A stretch of 64,000 nt of DNA from Thermocatellispora tengchongensis (GTDB taxonomy: Bacteria > Actinomycetota > Actinomycetes > Streptosporangiales > Streptosporangiaceae), in contig NZ_JACHGN010000002.1 in the NCBI RefSeq assembly GCF_014202315.1, forward strand, positions 226,976-290,975, in the 5' to 3' direction. Position 1 is the first letter of the stretch; every line of letters begins with the position of its first letter. The notes under the pieces are model-generated. The model was not told where the DNA came from, did not search any database, and saw only the letters and a program-made list of their open reading frames with translations. Positions 17,496 through 25,196 of this stretch are shown one piece after another. Made by a program: the position numbers and the translations under genes.

Positions 17496-18419
17496 ATGAT
17501 TGCTGGCCCGATGGATCTCGATCTGCGCAAGCTGCGGTACTTCGTGGCCGTGGCCGAGCGGCTGCACTTCGGCCGGGCGGCCCTTGCTCTGCACGTCACC
17601 CAGCCCGCGCTGTCCCGCCAGATACGGCAGTTGGAGCGCGACCTCGGGGTGGTGCTCTTCAGCCGCACCAGCCGGGAGGTGACGCTCACCCCCGCCGGTG
17701 ATCAGCTCCTCCAGGACGCCAGGGCGCTGCTGGCCGCCGGGCAGGCCGCCCAGGACCGGGCCCGCCGCGCCGGCGCCGGCGAGCACACGCTGACCGTCGG
17801 CTTCATGCTCGGCGCGGACATCACCGCCGTCGTGAACACGTTCTCCGCCCGCCATCCCGACGTGCCGATCGAACTGGTCCGCATCCGCTGGTGGAACATG
17901 GCGGGGCCGCTCCTGGACCGGACCGTCGACGTCGGCTTCGTACGGCTGCCCGTCGAAGCCGACGGACTGGATGTCCTGCCCCTGTACCCCGAGCGCCTCA
18001 GCGTCGTCCTGCCGGCCCGGCACCCCCTGGCCGGCGAGGCCGCGATCGCCGTCACCGCCCTCGCCGGCGAACCGATCCTGCGGTACGCCGACGCCGCGCC
18101 CGCCTGGGCCGCCGTCTGGAACGCCGAGTCGCCGCCCGGCGGCACCCGGTCGCGAGGACCCGCGTTCCGCGACATGGAGGAACTCCTCGGCTACGTCAGA
18201 GCGGGGCGCGGTGTCGTCCTCGTGCCCGAGCCGGTGGCGGCCCTCTTCCCGCGCCCCGACATCGCCTATGTCCCCGTGACCGGCCTACCGCCGGGCCGGC
18301 TGGCCCTGGCCTGGGACGGCGCACGGCGGTCCGAGCTCGTCACCGCCTTCGTCGAGGCCGCCCGGACCACCCTGCGGCCCGCGGGCCTGCGGGCGGGTCA
18401 GGAGGCGGACGGCACGTAG
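17496..18419 (+). CDS. LysR family transcriptional regulator
   Basis: 307 residues from ATG 17496, preferred because GGGGA lies five bases before it; ATG 17511 (MDLDLRKLRYFVAVAERLHF) is the other option. N-terminal winged HTH: FGRAALALHVTQPALSRQIR, RDLGVVLFSRTSREVTLTPAG. The C-terminal LysR substrate-binding domain shows TVGFMLGADITAVVNTF and DVGFVRLPVEADGL. It converges with a DUF4331 gene, overlapping by 22 bp at the 3' ends, so the two are not obviously regulator and target. Inducer unknown. Confidence 0.88.
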   Translation: MIAGPMDLDLRKLRYFVAVAERLHFGRAALALHVTQPALSRQIRQLERDLGVVLFSRTSREVTLTPAGDQLLQDARALLAAGQAAQDRARRAGAGEHTLTVGFMLGADITAVVNTFSARHPDVPIELVRIRWWNMAGPLLDRTVDVGFVRLPVEADGLDVLPLYPERLSVVLPARHPLAGEAAIAVTALAGEPILRYADAAPAWAAVWNAESPPGGTRSRGPAFRDMEELLGYVRAGRGVVLVPEPVAALFPRPDIAYVPVTGLPPGRLALAWDGARRSELVTAFVEAARTTLRPAGLRAGQEADGT

Positions 18420-19441
18420 GGGAAGACGGAGGACGGCCTGGCCGTCACCGACTCCTTCCCGATCCCGAGGGCGACGGGCGTGTTGGCGGCGAAGGAGAAC
18501 ATGACGTCGGGAGCGTTGTCGGTCAGCGATCGCCCGTTCCACTCGGCGAAGCCATAGGCGGCCGGTGTGCCGACGGTGTACGGCAGGATATTGGGCAGGA
18601 TCCTGCCGACGACGGTCCGGGCGTAGGCCTCCGGGTCCTCGGCGGTGCCGTAGGCCCGCACCACGCCCGCCACCATGTCGGTGAGCGGTTTGCCGTGGAT
18701 CTGGAGGTCGTCGGCCGGGACGTTCTCGTTGAGGCGGTCGCCGAGGTCCTCGTTGAACTGGGTGAACAGAGGGTGGATCATCGGCAGCCCGGCCCGGTTG
18801 ATCGGACGCCACCCGCCGGCGTCGGTGGCCAGCCAGGTCAGGCCCCACACGCCGATCCGGTGGTCCTCGCCCGCGACCGGTAGCAGTTCTTCGTCGGGGA
18901 CCTCCAGGACGATCGAATAGACCGTGTGCCCGGCGAACAGGTTCTTCGCCTCTGCCGGGTTCCAGGAGGACAGATCGACCACGGTTCCGTCCTGGAACGC
19001 GTGGCCGACGGCGTGCAGCACGTCCGGCTCGATCCAGAACGGGTCACCCGCCTTGCCGGCCCACACCCGGCCACCTCCCGGGAGTCCGACGGCCTCGCCG
19101 GTGCGGCCCCGGGCGATCACCGCGCCGGCCGCGAAGGCGTCCCGTGCCTCCGGCCCGGCCAGACGGCGCAGCTCGTAGCCCTGGACCCCGTCAGCTCCGT
19201 CAGCTCCGGCGTCGGAGAAGGTGAAGCGGTACGTGACGTCCTCGACGGCGTCACCGTCGCCGTCGATTTTGAACTCGTACCGGCCCTCGGGGTGCAGACC
19301 GCGCGGGATGTCCTCGCCGGCCAGCGAGTGACTGTGGTTCGTCACGAACACCGTCCCGCGCTCTCCGCGGAAGACGTACAGGTCCGTGATGTCCAGGCGC
19401 GGGTCCTGGCGGGCGATGGGCGAATCGAGGTGGTGGGACAT
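18398..19441 (-). CDS. DUF4331 family protein
   Basis: 347 residues. It opens SHHLDSPIARQDPRLDITD, the hallmark of DUF4331, followed by LYVFRGERGTVFVTN and later GRVWAGKAGDPFW. No signal peptide is visible, unlike some family members that are secreted. The biochemical role of the family is not established. The 3' end overlaps the convergent LysR gene by 22 bp. About 390 bp of noncoding DNA lies upstream and includes a 15-bp direct repeat. Confidence 0.85.
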   Translation of the reverse strand: MSHHLDSPIARQDPRLDITDLYVFRGERGTVFVTNHSHSLAGEDIPRGLHPEGRYEFKIDGDGDAVEDVTYRFTFSDAGADGADGVQGYELRRLAGPEARDAFAAGAVIARGRTGEAVGLPGGGRVWAGKAGDPFWIEPDVLHAVGHAFQDGTVVDLSSWNPAEAKNLFAGHTVYSIVLEVPDEELLPVAGEDHRIGVWGLTWLATDAGGWRPINRAGLPMIHPLFTQFNEDLGDRLNENVPADDLQIHGKPLTDMVAGVVRAYGTAEDPEAYARTVVGRILPNILPYTVGTPAAYGFAEWNGRSLTDNAPDVMFSFAANTPVALGIGKESVTARPSSVFPYVPSAS

Positions 19442-19832
19442 GGCGCTCTCGCATCTTCTCTCGCTGAGTCGAAGGTCGCGGCTGCCGGAGTGACAACGCG
19501 TTGCGATGCCGTGCCGGGCTTATGCCTGCCTCGCTTTCCTGACTTCAGTCTGCTGAGAACGCGCGACGAAGGCTGTCGAGACGCCTCCAGAGTCACCGGC
19601 CGCCGGCCCCATGCCGGACAGTCGGGTCAACCCCACAACGGACCTTTCGCACCGTCCGCCCGGAGTGCGGCGTGCGTGACCCTCTCCCTTGGGCAGGGCG
19701 GGCATCGGCTTCGGTCCGCCCCGTTGTCTTATCGAAGTGTGTCTTATCAAAGTGCTCGACAGTGCGCTCGTCCCGCCTGCCTCAGGTGAGCAGGATTTCA
19801 GGGGGCGCGCTGGCGGGAACCGGTGGGGAGGG
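19442..19832. other. 391-bp intergenic region upstream of the DUF4331 gene
   Basis: No supported gene. It carries a tandem 15-bp repeat (19725-19754) and must hold the DUF4331 promoter on its left side. A 76-codon minus-strand frame here has no ribosome site or family resemblance. Confidence 0.45.
19725..19754. repeat. Tandem 15-bp direct repeat TGTCTTATCRAAGTG
   Basis: TGTCTTATCGAAGTG (19725-19739) is followed directly by TGTCTTATCAAAGTG (19740-19754), one mismatch. Adjacent direct repeats of this size are typical of response-regulator or activator boxes, but they sit about 280 bp from the nearest start codon (DUF4331) and 79 bp from the tautomerase stop, so the target is unclear. Confidence 0.5.
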
Positions 19833-20333
19833 TCAGTCAGAGGCGCCGGTGCGTTCGGCGCGGCTGGCGGCGATGCGCTGTGCCGCGAGCGCGCGGGCCT
19901 GCTCGGCGTCGTCGCCGGTGAGGCGGGTGAGGATGGCGGCGAGGGGCATGATGCGGCCCCGGCCGCCCCAGTGCCCGTCGGGGATCTCGGTGGGGAACAC
20001 CCAGACGCGGCCGGCGTCGCGCGGCCACGCGCCGTTCTCCGCGTCGAGGACGGCCTCGGTCACCTCGGAGACGACAGCGGCCCTGCCCTGTGCGTCGAGC
20101 TGTCCTTCCGGCACGGAGGCCACGACCTTGTAACGGGGCGCATCAGCGGGCGCGCCCGCGACGTAGACGGCCTCGGGGCGGTGCAGGAACACCCAGGAGG
20201 CGGCACGGGTCGCCGGGTCGGCCGGGTCGAAGCCCTCGTGGTTGATCAGGATGCCGGTGATGCGGTCGATCATCTTCGCCTCGGCGTCGGGGGCGAGCGC
20301 TCCCTTGGGGATGTACACGTCGAGCATGGGCAC
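19833..20333 (-). CDS. Tautomerase-superfamily protein with N-terminal proline
   Basis: 166 residues. The GTG start at 20333 gives Met-Pro-Met-Leu-Asp-Val, leaving Pro as residue 1 after Met removal, the catalytic base of the tautomerase superfamily; AGGAGG five bases upstream supports this start over the ATG two codons in. The length and LDVYIPKGALAPDAEAKMID resemble the cis-3-chloroacrylic acid dehalogenase-like branch with two fused beta-alpha-beta units. Divergent from an HxlR gene across a 93-bp region with a large inverted repeat, so probably regulated by it. Substrate unknown; possibly detoxification. Confidence 0.75.
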   Translation of the reverse strand: MPMLDVYIPKGALAPDAEAKMIDRITGILINHEGFDPADPATRAASWVFLHRPEAVYVAGAPADAPRYKVVASVPEGQLDAQGRAAVVSEVTEAVLDAENGAWPRDAGRVWVFPTEIPDGHWGGRGRIMPLAAILTRLTGDDAEQARALAAQRIAASRAERTGASD

Positions 20334-20342
20334 GCCGGCCTC

Positions 20343-20408
20343 CTGGGTTTATTTTCTCAACTCAGCTTGGGCAACACTATCTCCTCTGAGTGGAGAAAGT
20401 AAACCCAG
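20343..20408. promoter_or_regulatory. Large inverted repeat (23-bp arms, 20-bp loop) between tautomerase and HxlR genes, probable HxlR operator
   Basis: The left arm 20343-20365 (CTGGGTTTATTTTCTC, then AACTCAG) and right arm 20386-20408 are inverted copies with two mismatches in 23 bases. The left arm abuts the tautomerase ribosome site and the right arm ends 18 bases before the HxlR start. The whole patch is far richer in A+T than its surroundings. The symmetry suggests two HxlR dimers, one in front of each divergent gene. Confidence 0.65.
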
Positions 20409-20426
20409 CCTGGCTAGACTGGCCTG

Positions 20427-20918
20427 GTGGACGCCGAACCCCAGATCAGCTCGGTCAACTGCTCGGTCTCCCGCGCCCTGGCCGTCGTCGGGGAACGCTG
20501 GACGCTGCTGATCGTGCGTGAGGCGTTCGCCGGAGTGCGGCGGTTCGGCGACTTCCGCGCCCGCCTCGGCATCGCCAGCAACCTGCTCGCCACCCGATTG
20601 GACACACTGGTGGAGACCGAGGTCATGCGCCGGGTGCCCTACCGGGAGCCCGGAGGCCGGCAGCGGTTCGAGTACGAACTCACGCCGCGTGGCGCCGACC
20701 TGCGGCCCGTCCTCGTCGCGCTCCTGCAGTGGGGGGACAAGTACCTCGCCGACCCCGAAGGGCCCTCGGTCATCGTCCGGCACCGGGCCGGGCCAGGCGA
20801 GACCCCTTGTGAGGCACCCGTGCGCGTCGTCCTGGAATGCGCCGCCGGACACTCGGCCCTGCCCCCCGACTCCCTGAGACGCGCCCCGGGCCCCGGCGCG
20901 CGCCTCATCGAGCCCTGA
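20427..20918 (+). CDS. HxlR family winged-helix regulator
   Basis: 163 residues. N-terminal NCSVSRALAVVGERWTLLIV is the HxlR signature, with the conserved Cys that in some members senses aldehydes or oxidants; then FGDFRARLGIASNLLATRLD and YELTPRGADLRPVL. The C-terminal 55 residues, with two more Cys (TPCEAP, LECAAGHS), extend beyond the minimal domain. GTG start at 20427. Divergent from a tautomerase-like gene; the shared inverted repeat implies it represses both. Likely inducers are reactive electrophiles, by family analogy. Confidence 0.87.
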   Translation: MDAEPQISSVNCSVSRALAVVGERWTLLIVREAFAGVRRFGDFRARLGIASNLLATRLDTLVETEVMRRVPYREPGGRQRFEYELTPRGADLRPVLVALLQWGDKYLADPEGPSVIVRHRAGPGETPCEAPVRVVLECAAGHSALPPDSLRRAPGPGARLIEP

Positions 20919-21364
20919 CCCGGCCGTCCCGCTCCGATCCAACCTCTTCCACCGCGGGGTGAGTCCGCGGAATCATCGCCGGGGTGGATCGCGGGTACTG
21001 ATCTCGGGGTCTCCCAGGACGGGGTGGTCGCTGCCGCTCGGGAACGATGTCGTCGGCAAGAGGGGACGTGACGAGCAGGCGAACGTGGCCGGTGTCCAGG
21101 AGGCCGGTCCTCGGTGAGGCGCTCGCCCGTGATGCGTTCGGCGAGGACAGGGCGGCGGCCTGGCGGGACAGGGATCGTCGTCCTCGGCCAGGGCCATGAT
21201 CGACATCGCGTCCGGTACAGGGAGGTCGGTTGACGCCTATGCGTGTGCGTGCGGAGCGGTGGGTTGCTGGACCAGGCGCGTGGTGGGTAACCCGCGTAGG
21301 CGGGGGCTTGCCTGACCGGGGTGGGCGCGCGGAGCGCGCCCGGGGGCCAAGCGGGGCGACGGCG
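20919..21364. other. 446-bp convergent intergenic region
   Basis: Between the HxlR stop and the end of the leftward 586-residue gene. Apart from a strong GC hairpin at 21323-21341 nothing was recognised. A 77-codon minus frame in the middle (20973-21206) lacks a ribosome site and looks random. Confidence 0.45.
21323..21341 (-). terminator. GC hairpin downstream of the 586-residue gene
   Basis: GGGCGCGC, loop GGA, GCGCGCCC: a perfect 8-bp stem 24 bases past the stop codon at 21365. There is no T run, as is common for actinomycete intrinsic terminators. Confidence 0.5.
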
Positions 21365-23125
21365 TTACGAGGGGAGCTGGGCGTCCAGGCGGTAGCCGTC
21401 TACGGTGACGTAGACCTGGTCGCCGGGGCGGGCGTTCAGGCGCATCAGGACCGGCTGGAGGCTGTCGAAGACGGGCTGGCGGTCGCGCCAGACCAAGACC
21501 ACGGCGTTGTCGCCGGGGCCGGTGACCGACAGCAGGGTGCCGGGGCGCATGCCGAGCTGGGCGGCGTAGCCCTCGGGCACGGCGACCGGGGCGCCGCTCA
21601 GGTGCTCGCTGGTGACCTCGATGCGCTGCCAGCGCCGCGGGTCGGAGCCCGGGTTGGACGGGTGCGAGGACGGCGGCGGCGGGGGCGCGGAGGGCGCGCC
21701 GGCGCGCTGGCCGGGCATGAACTGCGGGCGGCCCGCGCCGTTGCCCGACAGGGCCGAGAGGGTCGCCAGCGCCGCGCTCGGGTCGATCGCGCCGCCGTTC
21801 ACCTGCGGCACCGGCGTGCCGCCGCGGTGGTGGCCGTTCGCGCCCGGGGTGCGGCGCGGGAGCTGGGCCGGGTATGACCCGGACGCCGGCGCTCCGCCGG
21901 GCTGCCGCTGCGGCGGCTGGCCGGGCGTGACCGGGCCGAGCGCGTCGAGCCACGCCTTGGCGGAGTGGGAGCGGATGCCGAGCTGGCCGAGCAGGTCCAC
22001 CACGTCGGCGTCGGCGGGCTTGGAGGCGATGAGCTGGCGGGTGCGCTCGCGCAGCGCGTGCAGGTCGCCGACCACGAGCCAGCCGTCCTGGAGCCTGCGG
22101 TCGGGCATCAGCGTGACCAGCACCCGCCACAGCGGCGTGCGCAGGATCGGCACGATCACGGGGTGGGCCGGGTCGGCCCCGATGAGCTGCTCCTCGGTGG
22201 CGGCGGCGCCCAGCCACTCGGTCAGCCGGAACAGGTGGCCGGTCAGCGGCGAGGACGCGGGGGAGCGCAGCCACAGCAGCACCCGCTCCTCGGCGCTGCG
22301 CTGGGCCAGCGACAGCACCTCGCGGTCCACGTCGAGCCGGTGGGCCAGGGTGCGCAGGCTGATCGGGTCGGTGGCGAACAGCCGCTCGATCGCCACGGCC
22401 TGCTCCAGCGGCTGCCACTCGCGGAACATGCCGTCGACCAGGCCGACCAGCGGGTGCTCCGACAGGTCGGGGGCGGGCGGAGGCGTCGCGGGGGCGGGCC
22501 GGGGCGCGTGCGCGCCGGTCGCGGCGGGTTGGGCCGCCTGCGGGTGCTGGGCCGCGGGCGCGGCGGGGACGCCCGGCTGCGGCCTGGTGGGCAGCGGCGG
22601 GGCGGCCGGGGCGGGCGCGGCCGGCACCGGGGAGGCGGGGGCCGCGGCCGAGGCGGGCACCGGGGAGGCGGGGGCCGGGGCGGCCGTCGCGGACGCGGTG
22701 GCGGAGCGGTGGGCGGGGATGCGGGCCAGCACCTCGCGGAACAGCGCGCCGATCGCGGCCTCGGACGAGGCGGAGGTGAAGTCGGCGGGGGTGAGCCGGC
22801 GGGCGCGGGCCCAGCCGCCGAGCCCGCCGATCGCCGCGCGCACCTGGTCGGAATGGCCGGGCAGCGCCGGGTCGGGGGCGTGCACCTGCAGCGCGGGCAC
22901 GATCTCGGTGAACGGCAGGTGGTCCCAGCGCGAGACCGACAGTCGGGACAGCCGGTCGCAGAGCCAGTCCATCCCCATCACGGCCATGGCCCGTGGCAGT
23001 GTCACAGAGCCCCACCAACCGGCGGGCAGTCGCGGGTCGGCCAGAACTTCGGCGACCTGCTTGGGCCGGCTCCAGCGAAGGGCCGGAACCAGATCGCTCA
23101 GGCAGATCGATGACTCGGCGTCCAT
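21365..23125 (-). CDS. Uncharacterised 586-residue protein with a sigma-region-4-like segment and Ala/Pro-rich linkers
   Basis: Not recognised as a named family. Residues 1-140 form a compact, mostly helical block; about 141-225 is an Ala-Pro linker (repeats such as APASPVPA). Residues 226-400 contain LEQAVAIERLFATDPISLRT followed by LAHRLDVDREVLSLAQRSAE, whose helix-turn-helix pattern resembles sigma-70 region 4, then more helices. A second Gly/Pro/His-rich linker follows, and a 90-residue C-terminal beta-rich domain with EGYAAQLGMRPGTLLSVTGP and ARPGDQVYVTVDGYRL. No membrane segment or signal peptide. Downstream of psuG-psuK by 64 bp on the same strand. Transcription or nucleoid function is only a guess. 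Confidence 0.7.
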   Translation of the reverse strand: MDAESSICLSDLVPALRWSRPKQVAEVLADPRLPAGWWGSVTLPRAMAVMGMDWLCDRLSRLSVSRWDHLPFTEIVPALQVHAPDPALPGHSDQVRAAIGGLGGWARARRLTPADFTSASSEAAIGALFREVLARIPAHRSATASATAAPAPASPVPASAAAPASPVPAAPAPAAPPLPTRPQPGVPAAPAAQHPQAAQPAATGAHAPRPAPATPPPAPDLSEHPLVGLVDGMFREWQPLEQAVAIERLFATDPISLRTLAHRLDVDREVLSLAQRSAEERVLLWLRSPASSPLTGHLFRLTEWLGAAATEEQLIGADPAHPVIVPILRTPLWRVLVTLMPDRRLQDGWLVVGDLHALRERTRQLIASKPADADVVDLLGQLGIRSHSAKAWLDALGPVTPGQPPQRQPGGAPASGSYPAQLPRRTPGANGHHRGGTPVPQVNGGAIDPSAALATLSALSGNGAGRPQFMPGQRAGAPSAPPPPPSSHPSNPGSDPRRWQRIEVTSEHLSGAPVAVPEGYAAQLGMRPGTLLSVTGPGDNAVVLVWRDRQPVFDSLQPVLMRLNARPGDQVYVTVDGYRLDAQLPS

Positions 23126-23171
23126 CGGCAGACCGCAACCTCCCCAGAGTGACGCGTGTGGCTAATGGTGC

Positions 23172-23203
23172 AGCCTACGCCGCAAGCTATCAATTGGTGT
23201 CAA
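23172..23203 (-). promoter_or_regulatory. Possible promoter of the 586-residue gene
   Basis: On the minus strand a perfect -35 TTGACA (23203-23198) is followed 20 bases later by TAGGCT (23177-23172). It overlaps the last codons of psuK. The spacing is a little long, so confidence is modest. Confidence 0.3.
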
Positions 23204-24131
23204 TAGGGTAAAGCTGGTTCGCTGGGAAAACGGGCGAATGTTGCAGGAGGGGCCTTCCTCCTACATTTGTTGTCGCCTGGGCGCCTGCCCGGCACCCTGC
23301 GGCCACCGCCGCGACATCTTCGGCCCCCGCCAGGGAGGCCGTGAGGTAGCCGGCCGCGAACGCGTCGCCTGCGCCCGTCGAATCGATCACCTCCACCGTC
23401 ACAGCGGGCACTCCAGCCACCATATTCCCATCGCGCGCCAGTAGGGCGCCGAGTCCGCCGAGCTTCACCACGGCGGTCCCGTAGCGGGCGCTCAGCACCT
23501 CGGCCGCCCGCTCGGGGTCGTCCGCCCCGGACAGCAGCCGCGCCTCGTCCAGGTTGGGCACGATCAGGCTCGCCGGCGCCGTCTCGGCCAGGAACCGGTC
23601 CACGCCCAGCCGCGACAGCGGGCCGGTGGACGCCGGATCGACGCTGATCCTCACCCCGTGCCGGTCCGCCTCGGCTATGGCGAGGCGGGCCAGTTCCCGG
23701 CCCCGCTCCTCGAACAGCACGTACGCGCTGATGTGCAGGAGGTCCACCTCACGCGTCAGGCCCGCCACCCAGTCCCGCGGCTCCAGCATCCGGGACGCGC
23801 CGCGGTTGGTCAGCATGGACCGCTCCCCGCGGTCGTCCACCATCGCGATGACCACGGCGGTGGGGGTGGCCGGGTCCACGCGCAGGTGCGGCCGCACCCC
23901 GGCCCGCAGCAGCTCGGCCCGGTGCCACTCGGCGGTGTCGTAGCCCACGCGGGCCAGCAGGTGCGCCTCGGCCCCAAGGTGCGCGGCCCAGGCCGCGGTG
24001 TTCGCGCCCGAGCCGCCGGGACGTACGGCGATGTCGGCCTCGGTGTCGGTGCCCGCGGCGATCCCCGCCGCTGTGGCGTGCCTGGCCACGACGTCGGTCA
24101 CCACGTCGCCGATGACGAGCAGCCCGCCCAT
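23190..24131 (-). CDS. psuK: PfkB-family sugar kinase, probable pseudouridine kinase
   Basis: 313 residues. PfkB signatures: the N-terminal glycine pair region PGGSGANTAAWAAHLG and the C-terminal DSTGAGDAFAAGYL with the catalytic Asp. It follows psuG by 16 bp on the same strand, which points to pseudouridine phosphorylation feeding the glycosidase; ribokinase or adenosine kinase would be alternatives on sequence alone. The last 15 residues (HSPVFPANQLYPIDTN) form an extra tail after the usual end of the fold. Cytosolic. Confidence 0.8.
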   Translation of the reverse strand: MGGLLVIGDVVTDVVARHATAAGIAAGTDTEADIAVRPGGSGANTAAWAAHLGAEAHLLARVGYDTAEWHRAELLRAGVRPHLRVDPATPTAVVIAMVDDRGERSMLTNRGASRMLEPRDWVAGLTREVDLLHISAYVLFEERGRELARLAIAEADRHGVRISVDPASTGPLSRLGVDRFLAETAPASLIVPNLDEARLLSGADDPERAAEVLSARYGTAVVKLGGLGALLARDGNMVAGVPAVTVEVIDSTGAGDAFAAGYLTASLAGAEDVAAVAAGCRAGAQATTNVGGRPLLQHSPVFPANQLYPIDTN

Positions 24132-24147
24132 CAGCGCGCCCCTCCGC

Positions 24148-25089
24148 TCAGGCGGCGGCCGACCAGGCGGCGGCGATCCGCCCGGCCAGCCGCGCGTTGC
24201 CGCGCACGGCCGCGAGGTTGGCCTCCAGCGACGCGCCGCCGGTGCCGCGGACCAGGAAGTCCAGCAGGAACGGGGTGATCGCCTGCCCGGTGACGCCCTC
24301 GCGCTCGGCGGCGGCCAGCGCCTCGGCGAGCACCCGGTCGTGCAGCTCCGGGTCGAGCTGGCGGTCCACCGGCACCGGGTTGGCCACGATCAGCGCGCTC
24401 TCCGCCCCGCCGAGCCGGTCCTGCGCCCGCATGATGGCCGCGGCCTCCTCGGGCGTCTCGATCCGCCAGTCGACCGGCGCGCCCGAGGTGTGCAGGTAGA
24501 AGCCGGGGAACTCGCCGGTGCGGAACCCGGTCACGGTGATGCCGCGGGTCTCCAGGCGCTGGAGGGTCGCGGGCACGTCCAGGATGGACTTCACGCCCGC
24601 GCACACCACCGTGATCCGGGTACGGCTGAGCGTGTCCAGGTCGGCCGACTCGTCCTGGTCCTGGGTCCAGCCCCGGTGCACCCCGCCCAGCCCGCCGGTG
24701 GCGAACACCCTGATCCCGGCGCGCGCGGCCAGGAACGAGGTGGCCGAGACGGTGGTCGCCCCGCTGGCGCCCAGCGCCGCCGCCACCGGCAGATCACGCT
24801 GCCCGAGCTTGCGCAGCCCGCCCTCCGTGGCGATCCGCTTCAGCCCCGCCGGGTCCAGCCCGACCCGGGCGACCCCGTCGAGCACCGCGATCGTGGCCGG
24901 CACCGCGCCCGCCTCGCGCACGATGTCCTCCAGTTCGATCGCGACCTCCAGGTTGCGCGGCTGGGGCAGCCCGTGCGAGATGATCGTGGACTCCAGCGCC
25001 ACGACCGGGGCCCCGGCGGCCAGGGCCTCGGCGACCTCTTGCGACGGGCGGATCAGCGGATGCGCGGCGGGAGCGGAGGGTGTAGGCAT
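24148..25089 (-). CDS. psuG: Pseudouridine-5'-phosphate glycosidase
   Basis: 313 residues. The signature VALESTIISHGLPQPRNLEV near residue 30 is diagnostic, followed by VPATIAVLDGVARVGL and ATGGLGGVHRG in the active site. It splits pseudouridine 5'-phosphate into uracil and ribose 5-phosphate. The start is ATG 25089 (MPTPSAPAAHP); the frame is open upstream to 25167 but has no homologous look. Encoded directly before the PfkB kinase, so the pair degrades pseudouridine from RNA turnover. Confidence 0.92.
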   Translation of the reverse strand: MPTPSAPAAHPLIRPSQEVAEALAAGAPVVALESTIISHGLPQPRNLEVAIELEDIVREAGAVPATIAVLDGVARVGLDPAGLKRIATEGGLRKLGQRDLPVAAALGASGATTVSATSFLAARAGIRVFATGGLGGVHRGWTQDQDESADLDTLSRTRITVVCAGVKSILDVPATLQRLETRGITVTGFRTGEFPGFYLHTSGAPVDWRIETPEEAAAIMRAQDRLGGAESALIVANPVPVDRQLDPELHDRVLAEALAAAEREGVTGQAITPFLLDFLVRGTGGASLEANLAAVRGNARLAGRIAAAWSAAA

Positions 25090-25196
25090 GTGGTGGTCAT
25101 TCCCCCTGTGCGGACGGCTACTGGAACCGGGATAAACAGTACGGTCTGCCGCAGAGTGCCGGGCCACGCGCCATCGCGGCGTGTAGAGTGCGCCGC

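Noticed and set aside
20973-21206. 77-codon minus-strand frame in the convergent gap
   Set aside because: Pro/Arg-rich without ribosome site or conserved look.
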